Notes: generated by a model not told the origin, from the sequence alone. DNA of 20,688 bases from Acidobacteriota bacterium (GCA_021793595.1 JAJYSL010000062.1:1-20688), one strand, 5' to 3'. Positions 9,101 to 15,950 are shown, numbered from the stretch's first letter. Numbers and translations are program-made.

Positions 9101-9600
9101 AACGGAACGCTGGCCAGGGTATTGGCGGAGATGGTTGTCCCCATGGTGGAGTTTTGCGTCTGCATAATGGGAGACGAACTGGAAGCCACATTCACTGTGG
9201 TGGAAGCCCTTCCGACTTCCAGCCGAACGTCGATTTTCGCAATCTGGTCGATCTGCAAACCGAATGGGGGAACCGACGAGGTGGCGAATCCGGACTTGGT
9301 TGCGGAGATCGAGTATTCCCCAATGGGCAAAAACTGGAAATTGTAGGCACCGCTACGATCAGTGACGGTAGAGCTGGCAACGCCGGTAGCCACGTTGGTC
9401 GCGGTCACTGTGGCTTTGGGAACGACTGCCCCGCTGGGATCGGTGATGGTTCCGCGAATCGCACCGGTAATGGTTTGCGCAACCGCGGGCGATACGCCCA
9501 GCAGCACACCAGCCATCAGCAACATGGCAAGCATTCGCCAACGAATCGCGCGAAATGGACACATAACAGCGGAATTCCCTGAAGATTTCCTGGTGATCAT
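6112..9600 (-). CDS. TonB-dependent receptor with N-terminal carboxypeptidase-regulatory-like domain
   Basis: This 1162-residue protein belongs to the large Oar-like receptors expanded in Acidobacteriota. A signal peptide ends at AVA-Q (near residue 41). It is followed by a CarboxypepD-reg-like beta-sandwich (GAIRGTITDPSGAVVPKATV through KSGFATSS, about 45-125), a plug-like region (SVPLSGQNFQSAGMFVPG; LDGVEINETLNN; EMRVITANADAEYGDVNGG) and a long barrel ending QLSLIYRF with a terminal Phe. Such receptors import substrates across the outer membrane with TonB energy; the substrate is not readable here. The ATG at 9600 is used. A TTG at 9609 and an ATG at 9564 (with AGGGAA upstream, giving a shorter, cleaner signal peptide) are alternatives. 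Its upstream region has tandem NagR/DasR-like operators, so repression by the adjacent GntR protein is likely. Confidence 0.92.
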   Translation of the reverse strand: MITRKSSGNSAVMCPFRAIRWRMLAMLLMAGVLLGVSPAVAQTITGAIRGTITDPSGAVVPKATVTATNVATGVASSTVTDRSGAYNFQFLPIGEYSISATKSGFATSSVPPFGLQIDQIAKIDVRLEVGRASTTVNVASSSSPIMQTQNSTMGTTISANTLASVPLSGQNFQSAGMFVPGAVNPTYSNMGSSEGTERDTDSTTQPSFNGNRKQGNNYILDGVEINETLNNLVGYNPAPAALQEMRVITANADAEYGDVNGGEMLLVTKGGTNHIHGSAYEYFEDQNLTANTWSNNRAGVPKGVFHQNQFGVTGGGPIIKNKLFIFGDYEGFRNNASGLGSASVATAKMRTGDFSELLPLGIQLYNPDPSATNPTGGYALATPYLNNQIPVNNPVAQFLFSPANVALYPLPNRTPISGTADLANYQAPTASTIHNNQGDVRVDYQAGLKDSLMFRYSDGDAYDLTPKVALPVTFPSNNDYPFHSGVVNWVHTFSPSLVNQFRAGMSRVEWDTGVPTDLSGQFGTTGNTKVGINFPKQPYPGFTLMNFATYESNVGTAAIVTTFVDNIFDYGDDLIWQHGNHITKFGVQIARYQQNSYYAGNAGANGQFYYDNYYTANTTTGVNNGGGYGFADFVLDQSDGTAKGGVAGPSGQRQYRDAFYVQDDWKVRPTVTVNLGLRYGYDQPIYEVNNKEVNVNLNDPASCTSAVDASNPCLQFAGKNGNSRALYNPYYNEWMPRIGFAWQMRPKLVLRGGYGITDFLEGTGANLRLTQNYPFLSQFSNSPLTPTANTPGTPLSVTQGFAAAGAVTKQTQYRAWAKNLRPTAVQQFNLTTQYLINNQTSAQVGYVGEIGQRLIVPAAYNQWPSPCTSNCTNAPFYNLVGQYGSIVATITEGVENYNALQAVLHRQQTNGLEFTLNYTWSKAMTNNPGFYGDPGVAANSPYWQDRFHPKADYGVSGYDTRQAVNGIMVYELPFGRGRRFGGDWNRITDEALGGWRLSGDVILYSGFPITIGSPNYAHQNSGSARANQYRPMKIVHRTTDHWFGTDPSANPCTTGTDNGTCAYGVETPNRFGTAHVNTERAPGYRIIDLSLFKSFQTFKQQDLEFRADAFNAFNMASYAAPAYTLASHGVPAADFPNGSIWGLITSTLSPARQFQLSLIYRF

Positions 9601-9681
9601 GATTTTCAACAGCCCCCATAGTTTTGGTTTCCACTCACCCAGATCTGCTTACACGCCCGGGTGTGAACAATCAAACTTCTT

Positions 9682-9693
9682 TGGTATAGACCA
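9682..9693 (-). promoter_or_regulatory. NagR/DasR-like operator, receptor site 1
   Basis: TGGTATAGACCA: TGGT and ACCA arms in inverted orientation, 5 of 6 base pairs symmetric. Known operators of NagR (YvoA) and DasR share the TGGT-N4-ACCA core. The same 12 bases occur in inverse orientation at 10791-10802. It is the first of two abutting 16-bp units (9680-9695 and 9696-9711). Confidence 0.75.
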
Positions 9694-9697
9694 GATT

Positions 9698-9709
9698 TGG
9701 TATAGACCT
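9698..9709 (-). promoter_or_regulatory. NagR/DasR-like operator, receptor site 2
   Basis: TGGTATAGACCT differs from site 1 only in the last base. It starts 16 bp after site 1, so the two form a head-to-tail pair with the same spacing as the pair upstream of the hydrolase gene. Confidence 0.7.
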
Positions 9710-9710
9710 T

Positions 9711-9720
9711 TGGTATGCCA
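9711..9720 (-). promoter_or_regulatory. Possible third, shortened operator
   Basis: TGGTATGCCA directly follows site 2. It keeps TGGTAT and CCA but lacks two central bases of the 12-base site. It may be a weak accessory half-site or a decayed copy. Confidence 0.35.
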
Positions 9721-9870
9721 ATGCCGACGAATTGTCAAGGAAGATCAAGAGAAGATATGCACAGTTGCGTCGTCCGGACTCCTAAACAGGTCCGAACCCC
9801 GACTGAATTGCAAGAATATGCTGCGTTTCCGGGGAGATTTGCAAAACGGGCCGTTGCGGCCTTAGAGCCA

Positions 9871-10653
9871 TTACCGTGGAATGCGGACAATAGCGCGATA
9901 GCGGTCGCTGCGATAGCGCGAGAAACAGGCTTCGATAGGGCGTCCTTCGGGCGACATCACCATGCGTGTGATCGAAAGGATGCTGGACCCGCGCGGTACC
10001 GTCAAGAGGCGAGCTTCTTCCACAGTTGCCTTCGCTGCTTCGATGACATCGACCGACCATCCAATGGAAGCTCCATATCGATTCTGCATCACAGAATACA
10101 AAGATTCTTTTTCGAAATCGATCGTGTCGATGCCACGGAAAACCTCTCCTGGCGTGTAGGAAACTTCGATTGCAATCGGCACTTTGTCGGCCAGACGCAA
10201 TCTCCGCATCCTGAAGACCTTCTCATCCATTTGCAACTGCAAACGTTCGACGATCTCCACCGGCGGTGCAATCAAACCGTGCTCAAGGACAATGGAACTC
10301 GGCCTCATACCGGCGCCCCGCATTTCCTGGGAAAACCCTTGCAGCGAAATCAGCGTTTTTTCTATCTTCGGGGTGGTGACAAATGTGCCTTTGCGCCGAA
10401 CGGTGACCACGTAGCCGTTTTGCTTGAGCCCATGCAGCGCCTGCCGTGCGGTCATCCGACTCACGTTATACGATCGCGCCAAGTCCTGTTCAGACGGCAG
10501 CAATTCGCCCTCCATCAGGATTCCCTTCTTGATCTTCTCCATGATGGACTGCTCTATTTGGGAATAGAGAGGTATGATATTTCGCTTATCAAACGTGGCT
10601 GCCGAAGCGGCAGACGAAGTCATCTTAGGTGGTCTTTTCGGCAGAGGACGCAT
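9871..10653 (-). CDS. GntR-family (HutC/NagR/DasR subfamily) transcriptional regulator
   Basis: A 260-residue regulator with an N-terminal winged helix and a C-terminal UTRA ligand domain. The helix-turn-helix is plain: PLYSQIEQSI, then LPSEQDLARSYNVSRMTARQALHGL (about 52-76) and the wing RRKGTFV (86-92). SRMT-x-RQAL is the recognition helix of NagR and DasR. The UTRA part (about 105-250) has FRMRRLRLADKVPIAIEVSYTP and ends EACFSRYRSDRYRAIV, typical of the subfamily. Known NagR/DasR members respond to amino-sugar phosphates; the effector here is inferred only from kinship. The ATG at 10653 has AAGG four bases upstream. The divergent hydrolase gene and the downstream receptor both carry matching operators, one pair lying within the regulator's own upstream region, so autoregulation is likely. 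Confidence 0.92.
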   Translation of the reverse strand: MRPLPKRPPKMTSSAASAATFDKRNIIPLYSQIEQSIMEKIKKGILMEGELLPSEQDLARSYNVSRMTARQALHGLKQNGYVVTVRRKGTFVTTPKIEKTLISLQGFSQEMRGAGMRPSSIVLEHGLIAPPVEIVERLQLQMDEKVFRMRRLRLADKVPIAIEVSYTPGEVFRGIDTIDFEKESLYSVMQNRYGASIGWSVDVIEAAKATVEEARLLTVPRGSSILSITRMVMSPEGRPIEACFSRYRSDRYRAIVRIPR

Positions 10654-10785
10654 GACACCTTACCGTTTCTGGGCCGTAACGCAACAACTTCAAGGCATAA
10701 ATTTTGATCCGTGCATTGAAAATATCATGCCCATTCAGTGTTGATCCACTTCCCATCGCAGGTAGGGTGTGCAACCCGATAAAGG

Positions 10786-10815
10786 TTGATTGGTCTATAC
10801 CACCCGTAGTATAGA
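10786..10815 (+). promoter_or_regulatory. Candidate promoter for the hydrolase gene, overlapped by operators
   Basis: TTGATT at 10786-10791 (four of six to the sigma-70 -35 box), an 18-base spacer and TATAGA at 10810-10815 (four of six to the -10 box). The two operators cover the spacer and the -10 hexamer, the geometry expected for repression by blocking polymerase. On the other strand TTGATC and TATACC lie 16 bases apart in the same segment and could serve the regulator gene. Both are weak matches. Confidence 0.35.
10791..10802 (+). promoter_or_regulatory. NagR/DasR-like operator, hydrolase site 1
   Basis: TGGTCTATACCA is the exact reverse complement of receptor site 1. Two identical 12-base operators flanking a GntR/NagR-type gene is strong positional support for a real binding site. 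Confidence 0.75.
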
Positions 10816-10818
10816 TCA
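10807..10818 (+). promoter_or_regulatory. NagR/DasR-like operator, hydrolase site 2 (weaker)
   Basis: TAGTATAGATCA differs from the receptor site at two positions, one in each arm. It begins 16 bp after the first hydrolase site, the same spacing as at the receptor. It overlaps the candidate -10 box. Confidence 0.6.
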
Positions 10819-11134
10819 AGAGGTATTTAACAATTCCACTGCTCCCAGTGCTTTCACTTATTGAAGTGTTTGGCTGCGTATGCAAATCTCTCGGCCAAGA
10901 AGCAAATAGATCCTTCGGCTCGAGCAGCCTCTCGATCAGGCAATCGTGGACAGAACGGGGATGAACATCTTCCACGCGAATCTTTCCTGGCGTGCAAGCT
11001 GTTTTCTGAATCAAACACGTCTGCTCGGCCACGCAATCCTACAACGTCAGCGCGGGACGTGTGACATACTGACCATTGATTTTCGTTCAAACCGGGGCTT
11101 GAACAATATTCAAGCTATCCATGTTAATGAAGGG

Positions 11135-13282
11135 ATGGAATTGGTGCAGAGTCACAATACTCTCCGGTCATTGCTCCTCGTATTTGCCGCTATCACTGTA
11201 CTCTCGATAACTGTGAATTCCCATGCCCAGTTATCTCCAGCGCCGTTGCGCCCCCCCGCCACTCCTCTGGTGACACACGATCCTTATTTCAACATCTGGT
11301 CCATGGCGGACAAGCTGACCGACATTCCAACCAAGCACTGGACGGGCGCAATCCAGGAGATGAATGGAATTGTTCGGGTCGATGGCAAATATTATCGCTT
11401 TCTTGGCGCCGAAGGCGGACAAGGTCAGAAAATTCCAGCGCTGGATGAAGTGAGCCAGACAATTACGCCAACACGCACGATCGTAGAAATGACAAGTCCG
11501 GAGATCGAACTGCGTGTCGAGTTCTTTTCTCCGGTATTTCCGGAAGACATGAAAGTTATGGCGCGTCCGGTAACGTACCTGACCTGGGCTGCGAAATCGC
11601 GCGACGGGCGCAACCATCATGTCTCTCTGTATTTCGACGCTGCAGGAACACTGGCGACAAACGACCCCGGCGAAAAAGTTCTCTGGTCACGCGGAAAAAT
11701 CAGGGGACTCGACCTGCTGCGGATTGGCACACAGGCGCAGCCTGTACTGCAGCGCTTCGGCGACAATGTCCGCATCAACTGGGGGTGGTTTTACATTGCT
11801 ATTCCGCAGAACGAAAACGCCGAATTGACAGCGGGCAATCGAAGCTATCGCGATGATTTTTTGCTGACGGGAAACCTGCCGGAATCCGACGATATTGAAG
11901 GCGTGCGAACTCCGCAGAGCCATTATCCGCCGGCACCTGCTTTGAATGTCGTTCTCCCGCTGGGCAGCGTCGGTGCCGCGCCCGTCACACGCCATATCCT
12001 GCTCGCCTACAACGATGTGTATTCCGTCGAGTACATGGAAAGGAAGTTGCTCCCTTATTGGAGGACCGAGTTCCCGACATTTTCCGGAATGTTGCAGGCT
12101 GCGGAGCAGCAATATCCGGCGCTTGAAGCGCGCGCGAAGAACTATGACGCTGCACTGGAAACGGATCTGGTCCAGGTGGGTGGCCCGGAGTATGCGGCGA
12201 TCGCAACGCTGGCGTTCCGCCAGGCGATTGCCGCGCAAAAGCTGGTGGAGAACAGCGATGGAACGCCATTTTTCATGCCCAAGGAAGACTTCAGCAATGG
12301 CTCCATCTCCACTGTCGATGTCATCTATCCCAGTGCGCCGATGTTCCTGCTGTTGAATCCTAAGTTGGTTGAGGCGCAGCTAGAGCCGGTACTACGATAC
12401 GCGGAGATGCCGAGGTGGAAGTTTCCTTTTGCGCCGCACGACCTGGGCGTGTATCCGCTGGCGAACGGTCAGCAGTACGGGGGCGGAGAAGCAAGCGAAG
12501 CCGATCAGATGCCGGTGGAGGAATCCGGAGATATCATCCTGCTGGTTGCGGCTACCGAACATGCCGAGGGCAATGTCGAGCTTGCACGACGCTATTGGCC
12601 GCTGTTAACGAAATGGGCGCAGTACTTGATGGCCCATGGGCTCGACCCAGAAAACCAGCTCTGCACGGATGATTTTGCGGGGCACCTGGCTCACAACGCA
12701 AATCTATCCATCAAAGCGATTGAGGCCTTGGGCGCGTATGCGCAACTGGCTCAAAATCTGGGAGACACACAAGCTGCGGCGCATGATCGGTCGGCGGCCG
12801 CAAGCATGGCAAATCAATGGGTCAAAATGGCCGATGCCGGCGATCATTCCCAGCTTGCCTTCAACAAGCCCGGAACATGGAGCCAGAAATACAATCTGGT
12901 GTGGGACCGGATATTAGGATTGAATCTTTTTCCACCGGAGGTCGCTAGCAAGGAGATCGCATTTTACAAAACGCAACTCCACCCATACGGTCTGCCGCTG
13001 GACAATCGCGCGACCTATACGAAGCTGGACTGGGAAACATGGACGGCAACGCTGGCCACAAATCCAGCGGATTTTCAGTTATTCATTCGTCCTATTTATA
13101 AATTCCTGAATGAAACGCCGGATCGGGTTCCAATGACGGATTGGTACGACACGATCACAGGAAAGAAAGTCGGCTTTCAAGCGCGCTCGGTGGTGGGGGG
13201 CGTTTATATCAAAATGCTCGCCGAGCCTGCCATGTGGAGAAAATGGGCAACGCCAGCCAACAATCCCTACGCAGAATTCTAG
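11135..13282 (+). CDS. Exported DUF4964/DUF5127/DUF4965/DUF1793 glutaminase-like protein
   Basis: This 715-residue protein belongs to the family that includes fungal secreted glutaminase GtaA. A signal peptide (SLLLVFAAITVLSITVNSHAQ) directs export. An N-terminal module begins RPPATPLVTHDPYFNIWS and contains the KHWTGAIQEMNGIVRVDG stretch. The helical C-terminal domain holds the family hallmarks: SISTVDVIYPSAP (about 391-403), MPVEESG (459-465) and CTDDFAGHLAHN (510-521). The conserved acids in the last two are plausible catalytic residues by analogy with alpha/alpha-barrel hydrolases; this is inference. The start is the ATG at 11135; a GTG at 11144 with AGGG nine bases upstream is equally possible. 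It is divergent from the GntR gene and shares operators with the receptor. Glutaminase activity is a family label, and the bacterial substrate may differ. Confidence 0.88.
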   Translation: MELVQSHNTLRSLLLVFAAITVLSITVNSHAQLSPAPLRPPATPLVTHDPYFNIWSMADKLTDIPTKHWTGAIQEMNGIVRVDGKYYRFLGAEGGQGQKIPALDEVSQTITPTRTIVEMTSPEIELRVEFFSPVFPEDMKVMARPVTYLTWAAKSRDGRNHHVSLYFDAAGTLATNDPGEKVLWSRGKIRGLDLLRIGTQAQPVLQRFGDNVRINWGWFYIAIPQNENAELTAGNRSYRDDFLLTGNLPESDDIEGVRTPQSHYPPAPALNVVLPLGSVGAAPVTRHILLAYNDVYSVEYMERKLLPYWRTEFPTFSGMLQAAEQQYPALEARAKNYDAALETDLVQVGGPEYAAIATLAFRQAIAAQKLVENSDGTPFFMPKEDFSNGSISTVDVIYPSAPMFLLLNPKLVEAQLEPVLRYAEMPRWKFPFAPHDLGVYPLANGQQYGGGEASEADQMPVEESGDIILLVAATEHAEGNVELARRYWPLLTKWAQYLMAHGLDPENQLCTDDFAGHLAHNANLSIKAIEALGAYAQLAQNLGDTQAAAHDRSAAASMANQWVKMADAGDHSQLAFNKPGTWSQKYNLVWDRILGLNLFPPEVASKEIAFYKTQLHPYGLPLDNRATYTKLDWETWTATLATNPADFQLFIRPIYKFLNETPDRVPMTDWYDTITGKKVGFQARSVVGGVYIKMLAEPAMWRKWATPANNPYAEF

Positions 13283-13326
13283 CTCCGCAGCGAGGATCTC
13301 CCTCACTTTGGAGCGGTGTGCCCGAT

Positions 13327-13357
13327 TGAGACGATAGACACACGTCTTACTTTTTTT
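13327..13357 (+). terminator. Rho-independent terminator after the hydrolase gene
   Basis: TGAGACG (13327-13333) pairs with CGTCTTA (13343-13349), seven pairs including one G-U, around a 9-base loop. One base later comes a run of seven T (13351-13357). It lies 45 bases past the hydrolase stop and protects the convergent acyltransferase gene. Confidence 0.65.
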
Positions 13358-13421
13358 ACCTTCATTCTCTGAAAGGCCTGCATCTCTCCGGGTGGCTCTT
13401 CTGGTTTGCGATGGGGCGACT

Positions 13422-14162
13422 TCAAGTGCGAAGCCGCTTCTGCGCAATATGCTCTTCCACCTCGTGCCGCGCCCGCTCCAGCGCCTGCTCCACCGCCAGC
13501 CGCGCCGCTTCCAGCGCACCCTCCTCCGTCGGTGCCCGTTCCACGATCCCTTCTATCGCTGAGCCCCCCCCCAATGCCCCTTCGACCGGAACAGGCGGCT
13601 GCCAGCCAATCACAATGGTCGAAAACGGTTTGGGAATCAGAAATCCGTCCCACGACCGCAGCGTCCACGCCCGGTCCGGCGCCGCATAAAAGATGCCAAC
13701 CCCGCCGCCTACCTGCTGCGCCAGCTTCACTCCGCCAGGCTTGGCATGGTAGACCGGGCCGCGCGGGCCATCGCTGGTGAACGCGGCATAGTTGCAGCGC
13801 GTGCCGTTCGTCGCCTCCAGCGCCCGCTGCATCCCCAGCAGCCCCGCCGCGCCGCCACGCGAGCTCGACCCGCGCACCGGCGTATACCCCACGCGATGGA
13901 TCATGGCCGCGATCAGTTCACCATCAAAACTCGGGCTGATCAGGATGGCGATCCTGCGCTTGCGAAAGTGATGCGCAATCGACAGCAGCGAACGGTGCCA
14001 CAGGCAGTAGACGCGCGTCTCAGGATGGTCGTCCGCATGTGTCCCCGGCGCGCCAATGTCCTCAAACCGCAGCGTCATCCCCAGCAGCCGAAACACAATC
14101 GCCCCCAACGGCGGCAACACCGCCAACGCCATCCGCCGCTTCCAGTTATGCTTGTGCGCCAC
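13422..14162 (-). CDS. DUF374 lysophospholipid acyltransferase-family protein
   Basis: A 246-residue protein of the DUF374 branch of LPLAT acyltransferases, membrane-associated enzymes that move acyl chains onto lipid substrates; some homologues act on lipid A or related lipids. A hydrophobic N-terminal segment (MALAVLPPLGAIVFRLLGM) probably anchors it. Family motifs follow in order: WHR with His56, SPSFDGELIA (76-85), GYTPVRGSSSRGG (92-104), FTSDGPRGP (128-136) and KPGGVKLAQ. The C-terminus is Ala/Glu/Arg-rich. The GTG at 14162 is the start used, with only a weak GGGTGG ahead; an in-frame ATG at 14132 with GGA nine bases upstream would shorten it by 10 residues. It stands alone, convergent with the hydrolase gene. 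Confidence 0.88.
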   Translation of the reverse strand: MAHKHNWKRRMALAVLPPLGAIVFRLLGMTLRFEDIGAPGTHADDHPETRVYCLWHRSLLSIAHHFRKRRIAILISPSFDGELIAAMIHRVGYTPVRGSSSRGGAAGLLGMQRALEATNGTRCNYAAFTSDGPRGPVYHAKPGGVKLAQQVGGGVGIFYAAPDRAWTLRSWDGFLIPKPFSTIVIGWQPPVPVEGALGGGSAIEGIVERAPTEEGALEAARLAVEQALERARHEVEEHIAQKRLRT

Positions 14163-14532
14163 CCACCCATTCTAGCGATGTGTTGTCCATTATCCGTATA
14201 GCGGAATGTCACCAACGACAAAGACAGTCATCGTAGGGAATACGGCTAGAATCCACGCTTGTAATACCCAGATTACCGGATGGATTGATTGGCTTTCTTT
14301 TCGGCTTTGACAATGCAGGACATAAAGGGGAATTCATCTCCGCGTCCGCAAGAATAAACTCACTGCCTGAAATGGAAGTATTGTCAGTAGGTTCGTTGTC
14401 TTCCCGAAAAACCTTGTCAGTGCGCCCAGCGCCAGCTCAATGCTGCTCGGGGTACGGATGAAATGGCACGCGACACCCGTTTTCGGCTCGGTTTCTTGCC
14501 AACAAATTTCTTTTTGCTCGTCGTTGATCGCC
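14163..14532. other. Gene-poor stretch, no feature recognised
   Basis: No start, ribosome-binding site or conserved protein sequence is convincing here. The minus strand has an open frame of about 90 codons that enters from inside the neighbouring DUF4238 gene in another frame and stops near 14321. It reads partly like protein (IEAINDEQKEICWQETEPKTG) but has no start signal. It may be a remnant or chance. Confidence 0.4.
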
Positions 14533-15510
14533 TCAATTTGACTGTGGCTTCGTTGGGATAAAGCAATTCTCGCCGAATCTGTACTTGTTCAGTTCACGAT
14601 CTACAAGGGCTTGAATCTCTGCACTTCTGCTCAGTGCGTAGACGGCCCGATGCGCAAACTGCACGGTGGCAGTATTAACTTTGACAGTATCTTCCATGCT
14701 GAGCACTTTGCTTGCCCAGCGGACGCCATTGGCGGCGAAAAACAGCCGTGTGGGCGAGAGAGGGAACACTATTGCTGTATTCTGATGGCCGAATCCACTA
14801 CCCATGGTTACAGGAGATTTGGGTCCATTCAAGGCCCAAGTTTGAACCGGACAATCCGATGTCACGAACTCGCAGCCGGACGCAACCTCCAAAATGAACC
14901 AACGCTCTTTTTCGATAATGTTCTTCGTAATCATCTTGGCGCTGTCTTCAATTCCGGCAAGCTGACCGAATGCAGGCGCACGCATCTCTGCCAAAGTCTG
15001 CCGAACCTTTGCGCGCATGTCGTCTGAGTCAACAAAGATTCCCTGTCTCAGAAGTTCGCACTGCATCTCCCTGATCTGTTCGTCGCTGTCGAAATTCTCT
15101 GCATCCATCATCCGAGTCAGTCTCGGGACGAACTGCTCGCGCACCTTACGGGAACGCAGGAACACAGTTGCGACGAACGATGACCACACGATCTCCTGTT
15201 CGCCGGTAAGCGTCTTCTCGTCGTGGATTATAGGATAGATCTTTGCAGCATCGGTCTCGAGTCTCTGGAACCAGTTTTCGTACCGATTTGCAGTTAATTC
15301 ACCATTCACTCTGTACTCGAAATAGTCCTCTTCAGATGAGAGGCTTTTGGTCGATCGCCGTTGCGGATCACGACCTGGGACATACTGGAAGGCGAACTTC
15401 GCGGTGTCGGCAAACTTGTTTAGGTAAAATCGGGGCACAATATGCGAATGGCGCACCAACGGGCGGATCGTTGATGTCACCGGGCGGATGATTGGCTTGA
15501 ATCTGCTCAC
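14533..15510 (-). CDS. DUF4238 domain protein
   Basis: A 325-residue soluble protein with the DUF4238 signature HSHIVPRFYLNKFA near the N-terminus (about 21-34), a central helical region (SSFVATVFLRSRKVREQF), and the later family motifs CEFVTSDCPVQTW and TAIVFPLSPTRLFF. The function of DUF4238 is unknown; such genes are scattered and often in accessory regions. The GTG at 15510 has AAGG six bases upstream, supporting the start. It is a single gene with loosely packed, non-coding sequence on both sides, consistent with acquisition or loss events around it. No signal peptide or membrane segment is visible. Confidence 0.85.
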   Translation of the reverse strand: MSRFKPIIRPVTSTIRPLVRHSHIVPRFYLNKFADTAKFAFQYVPGRDPQRRSTKSLSSEEDYFEYRVNGELTANRYENWFQRLETDAAKIYPIIHDEKTLTGEQEIVWSSFVATVFLRSRKVREQFVPRLTRMMDAENFDSDEQIREMQCELLRQGIFVDSDDMRAKVRQTLAEMRAPAFGQLAGIEDSAKMITKNIIEKERWFILEVASGCEFVTSDCPVQTWALNGPKSPVTMGSGFGHQNTAIVFPLSPTRLFFAANGVRWASKVLSMEDTVKVNTATVQFAHRAVYALSRSAEIQALVDRELNKYRFGENCFIPTKPQSN

Positions 15511-15609
15511 GCCTTACCTTCTTATGCCTTCTGTTTACAAGTATGCCGCGGAATTAAGAAATCGCAAAGAGTGTTGGCTTGAGTGGGGGCAGAGTTCGAA
15601 TCTGGGTGC

Positions 15610-15635
15610 CCCAGGTCTGGATTTTGAGACCTGGG
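15610..15635. repeat. Perfect 9-bp inverted repeat
   Basis: CCCAGGTCT (15610-15618) and AGACCTGGG (15627-15635) are exact reverse complements with an 8-base loop. It lies 100 bases upstream of the DUF4238 start on the other strand. It is followed by two copies of CCGCTCACAGC (15640-15650 and 15660-15670) exactly 20 bases apart. No T run follows, so it is not a typical terminator. Confidence 0.55.
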
Positions 15636-15639
15636 AGGG

Positions 15640-15670
15640 CCGCTCACAGCCCTAAAAATCCGCTCACAGC
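15640..15670. repeat. 11-bp direct repeat, two copies
   Basis: CCGCTCACAGC occurs at 15640-15650 and again at 15660-15670, separated by 9 bases, so the copies are in phase at two helical turns. This could be a binding site pair or a remnant of a duplicated insertion junction. Confidence 0.5.
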
Positions 15671-15932
15671 TTTGCTGATGGCCTGCATGGTCGCCGCATC
15701 TACGCGACTCGTGCGCGTGCCGATTTTGCTCCGAGGCACGGTTGTTCGCGCGTATCTCTCCTCACCTGAGACACGCGGCGAAGTCCCGTTTCTTTGCCCG
15801 GCAGCACGCCCACGCGAAGCAGCGGATTGGAATGCCTCTCCGAACACAATCCTGTTTCATAAACTTAAATCTATTTTTGCTTGACGGTTTCGCTCTGGCA
15901 GGCGCTCGCATCCTAGCAACGAGGGCATCCTG

Positions 15933-15950
15933 GATTCACTCTGGTGAATC
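15933..15950. promoter_or_regulatory. Perfect 7-bp inverted repeat upstream of the metallothionein gene
   Basis: GATTCAC and GTGAATC are exact reverse complements around TCTG, 41 bases before the metallothionein ATG. A dyad of this kind is where a dimeric metal-responsive repressor could bind, or it could be a small 5'-leader hairpin. It does not match a metal-regulator consensus I can name with confidence. Confidence 0.35.

Larger units (their letters stand above)
9610..9870 (-). promoter_or_regulatory. Receptor control region between the GntR gene and the receptor
   Basis: The 261 bases hold no gene. The part nearest the receptor carries the operator cluster (9680-9720) about 80-120 bases upstream of the receptor start, leaving room for a leader. 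A possible minus-strand -35 (TTGATT) lies just downstream of the operators but has no good -10 partner, so the start of transcription is not assigned. Confidence 0.5.
10654..11134. promoter_or_regulatory. Divergent control region between GntR and hydrolase genes
   Basis: These 481 bases carry no supported gene, although the hydrolase frame stays open upstream to 10946 without a better start. The operator pair lies at 10791-10818, about 140 bases from the regulator start and 315 from the hydrolase start. The long leader on the hydrolase side (about 10820-11134) has no structure I can identify. Confidence 0.55.

Noticed and set aside
9715..10707. Long plus-strand frame opposite the GntR gene
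   Set aside because: It is antisense to a clear regulator, and its product is His/Arg/Cys-rich and unlike any family.
15590..15615. GTTCGAATC resembling a tRNA T-loop, a possible tRNA fragment or attachment site
   Set aside because: The flanking bases do not form a 5-bp T-stem, and no anticodon or D arm lies upstream.
15644..15847. Possible MazF/PemK toxin gene on the minus strand
   Set aside because: Only the last 20 or so residues resemble a toxin end; the rest is unlike the family and no start signal is present, so at most it is a remnant.
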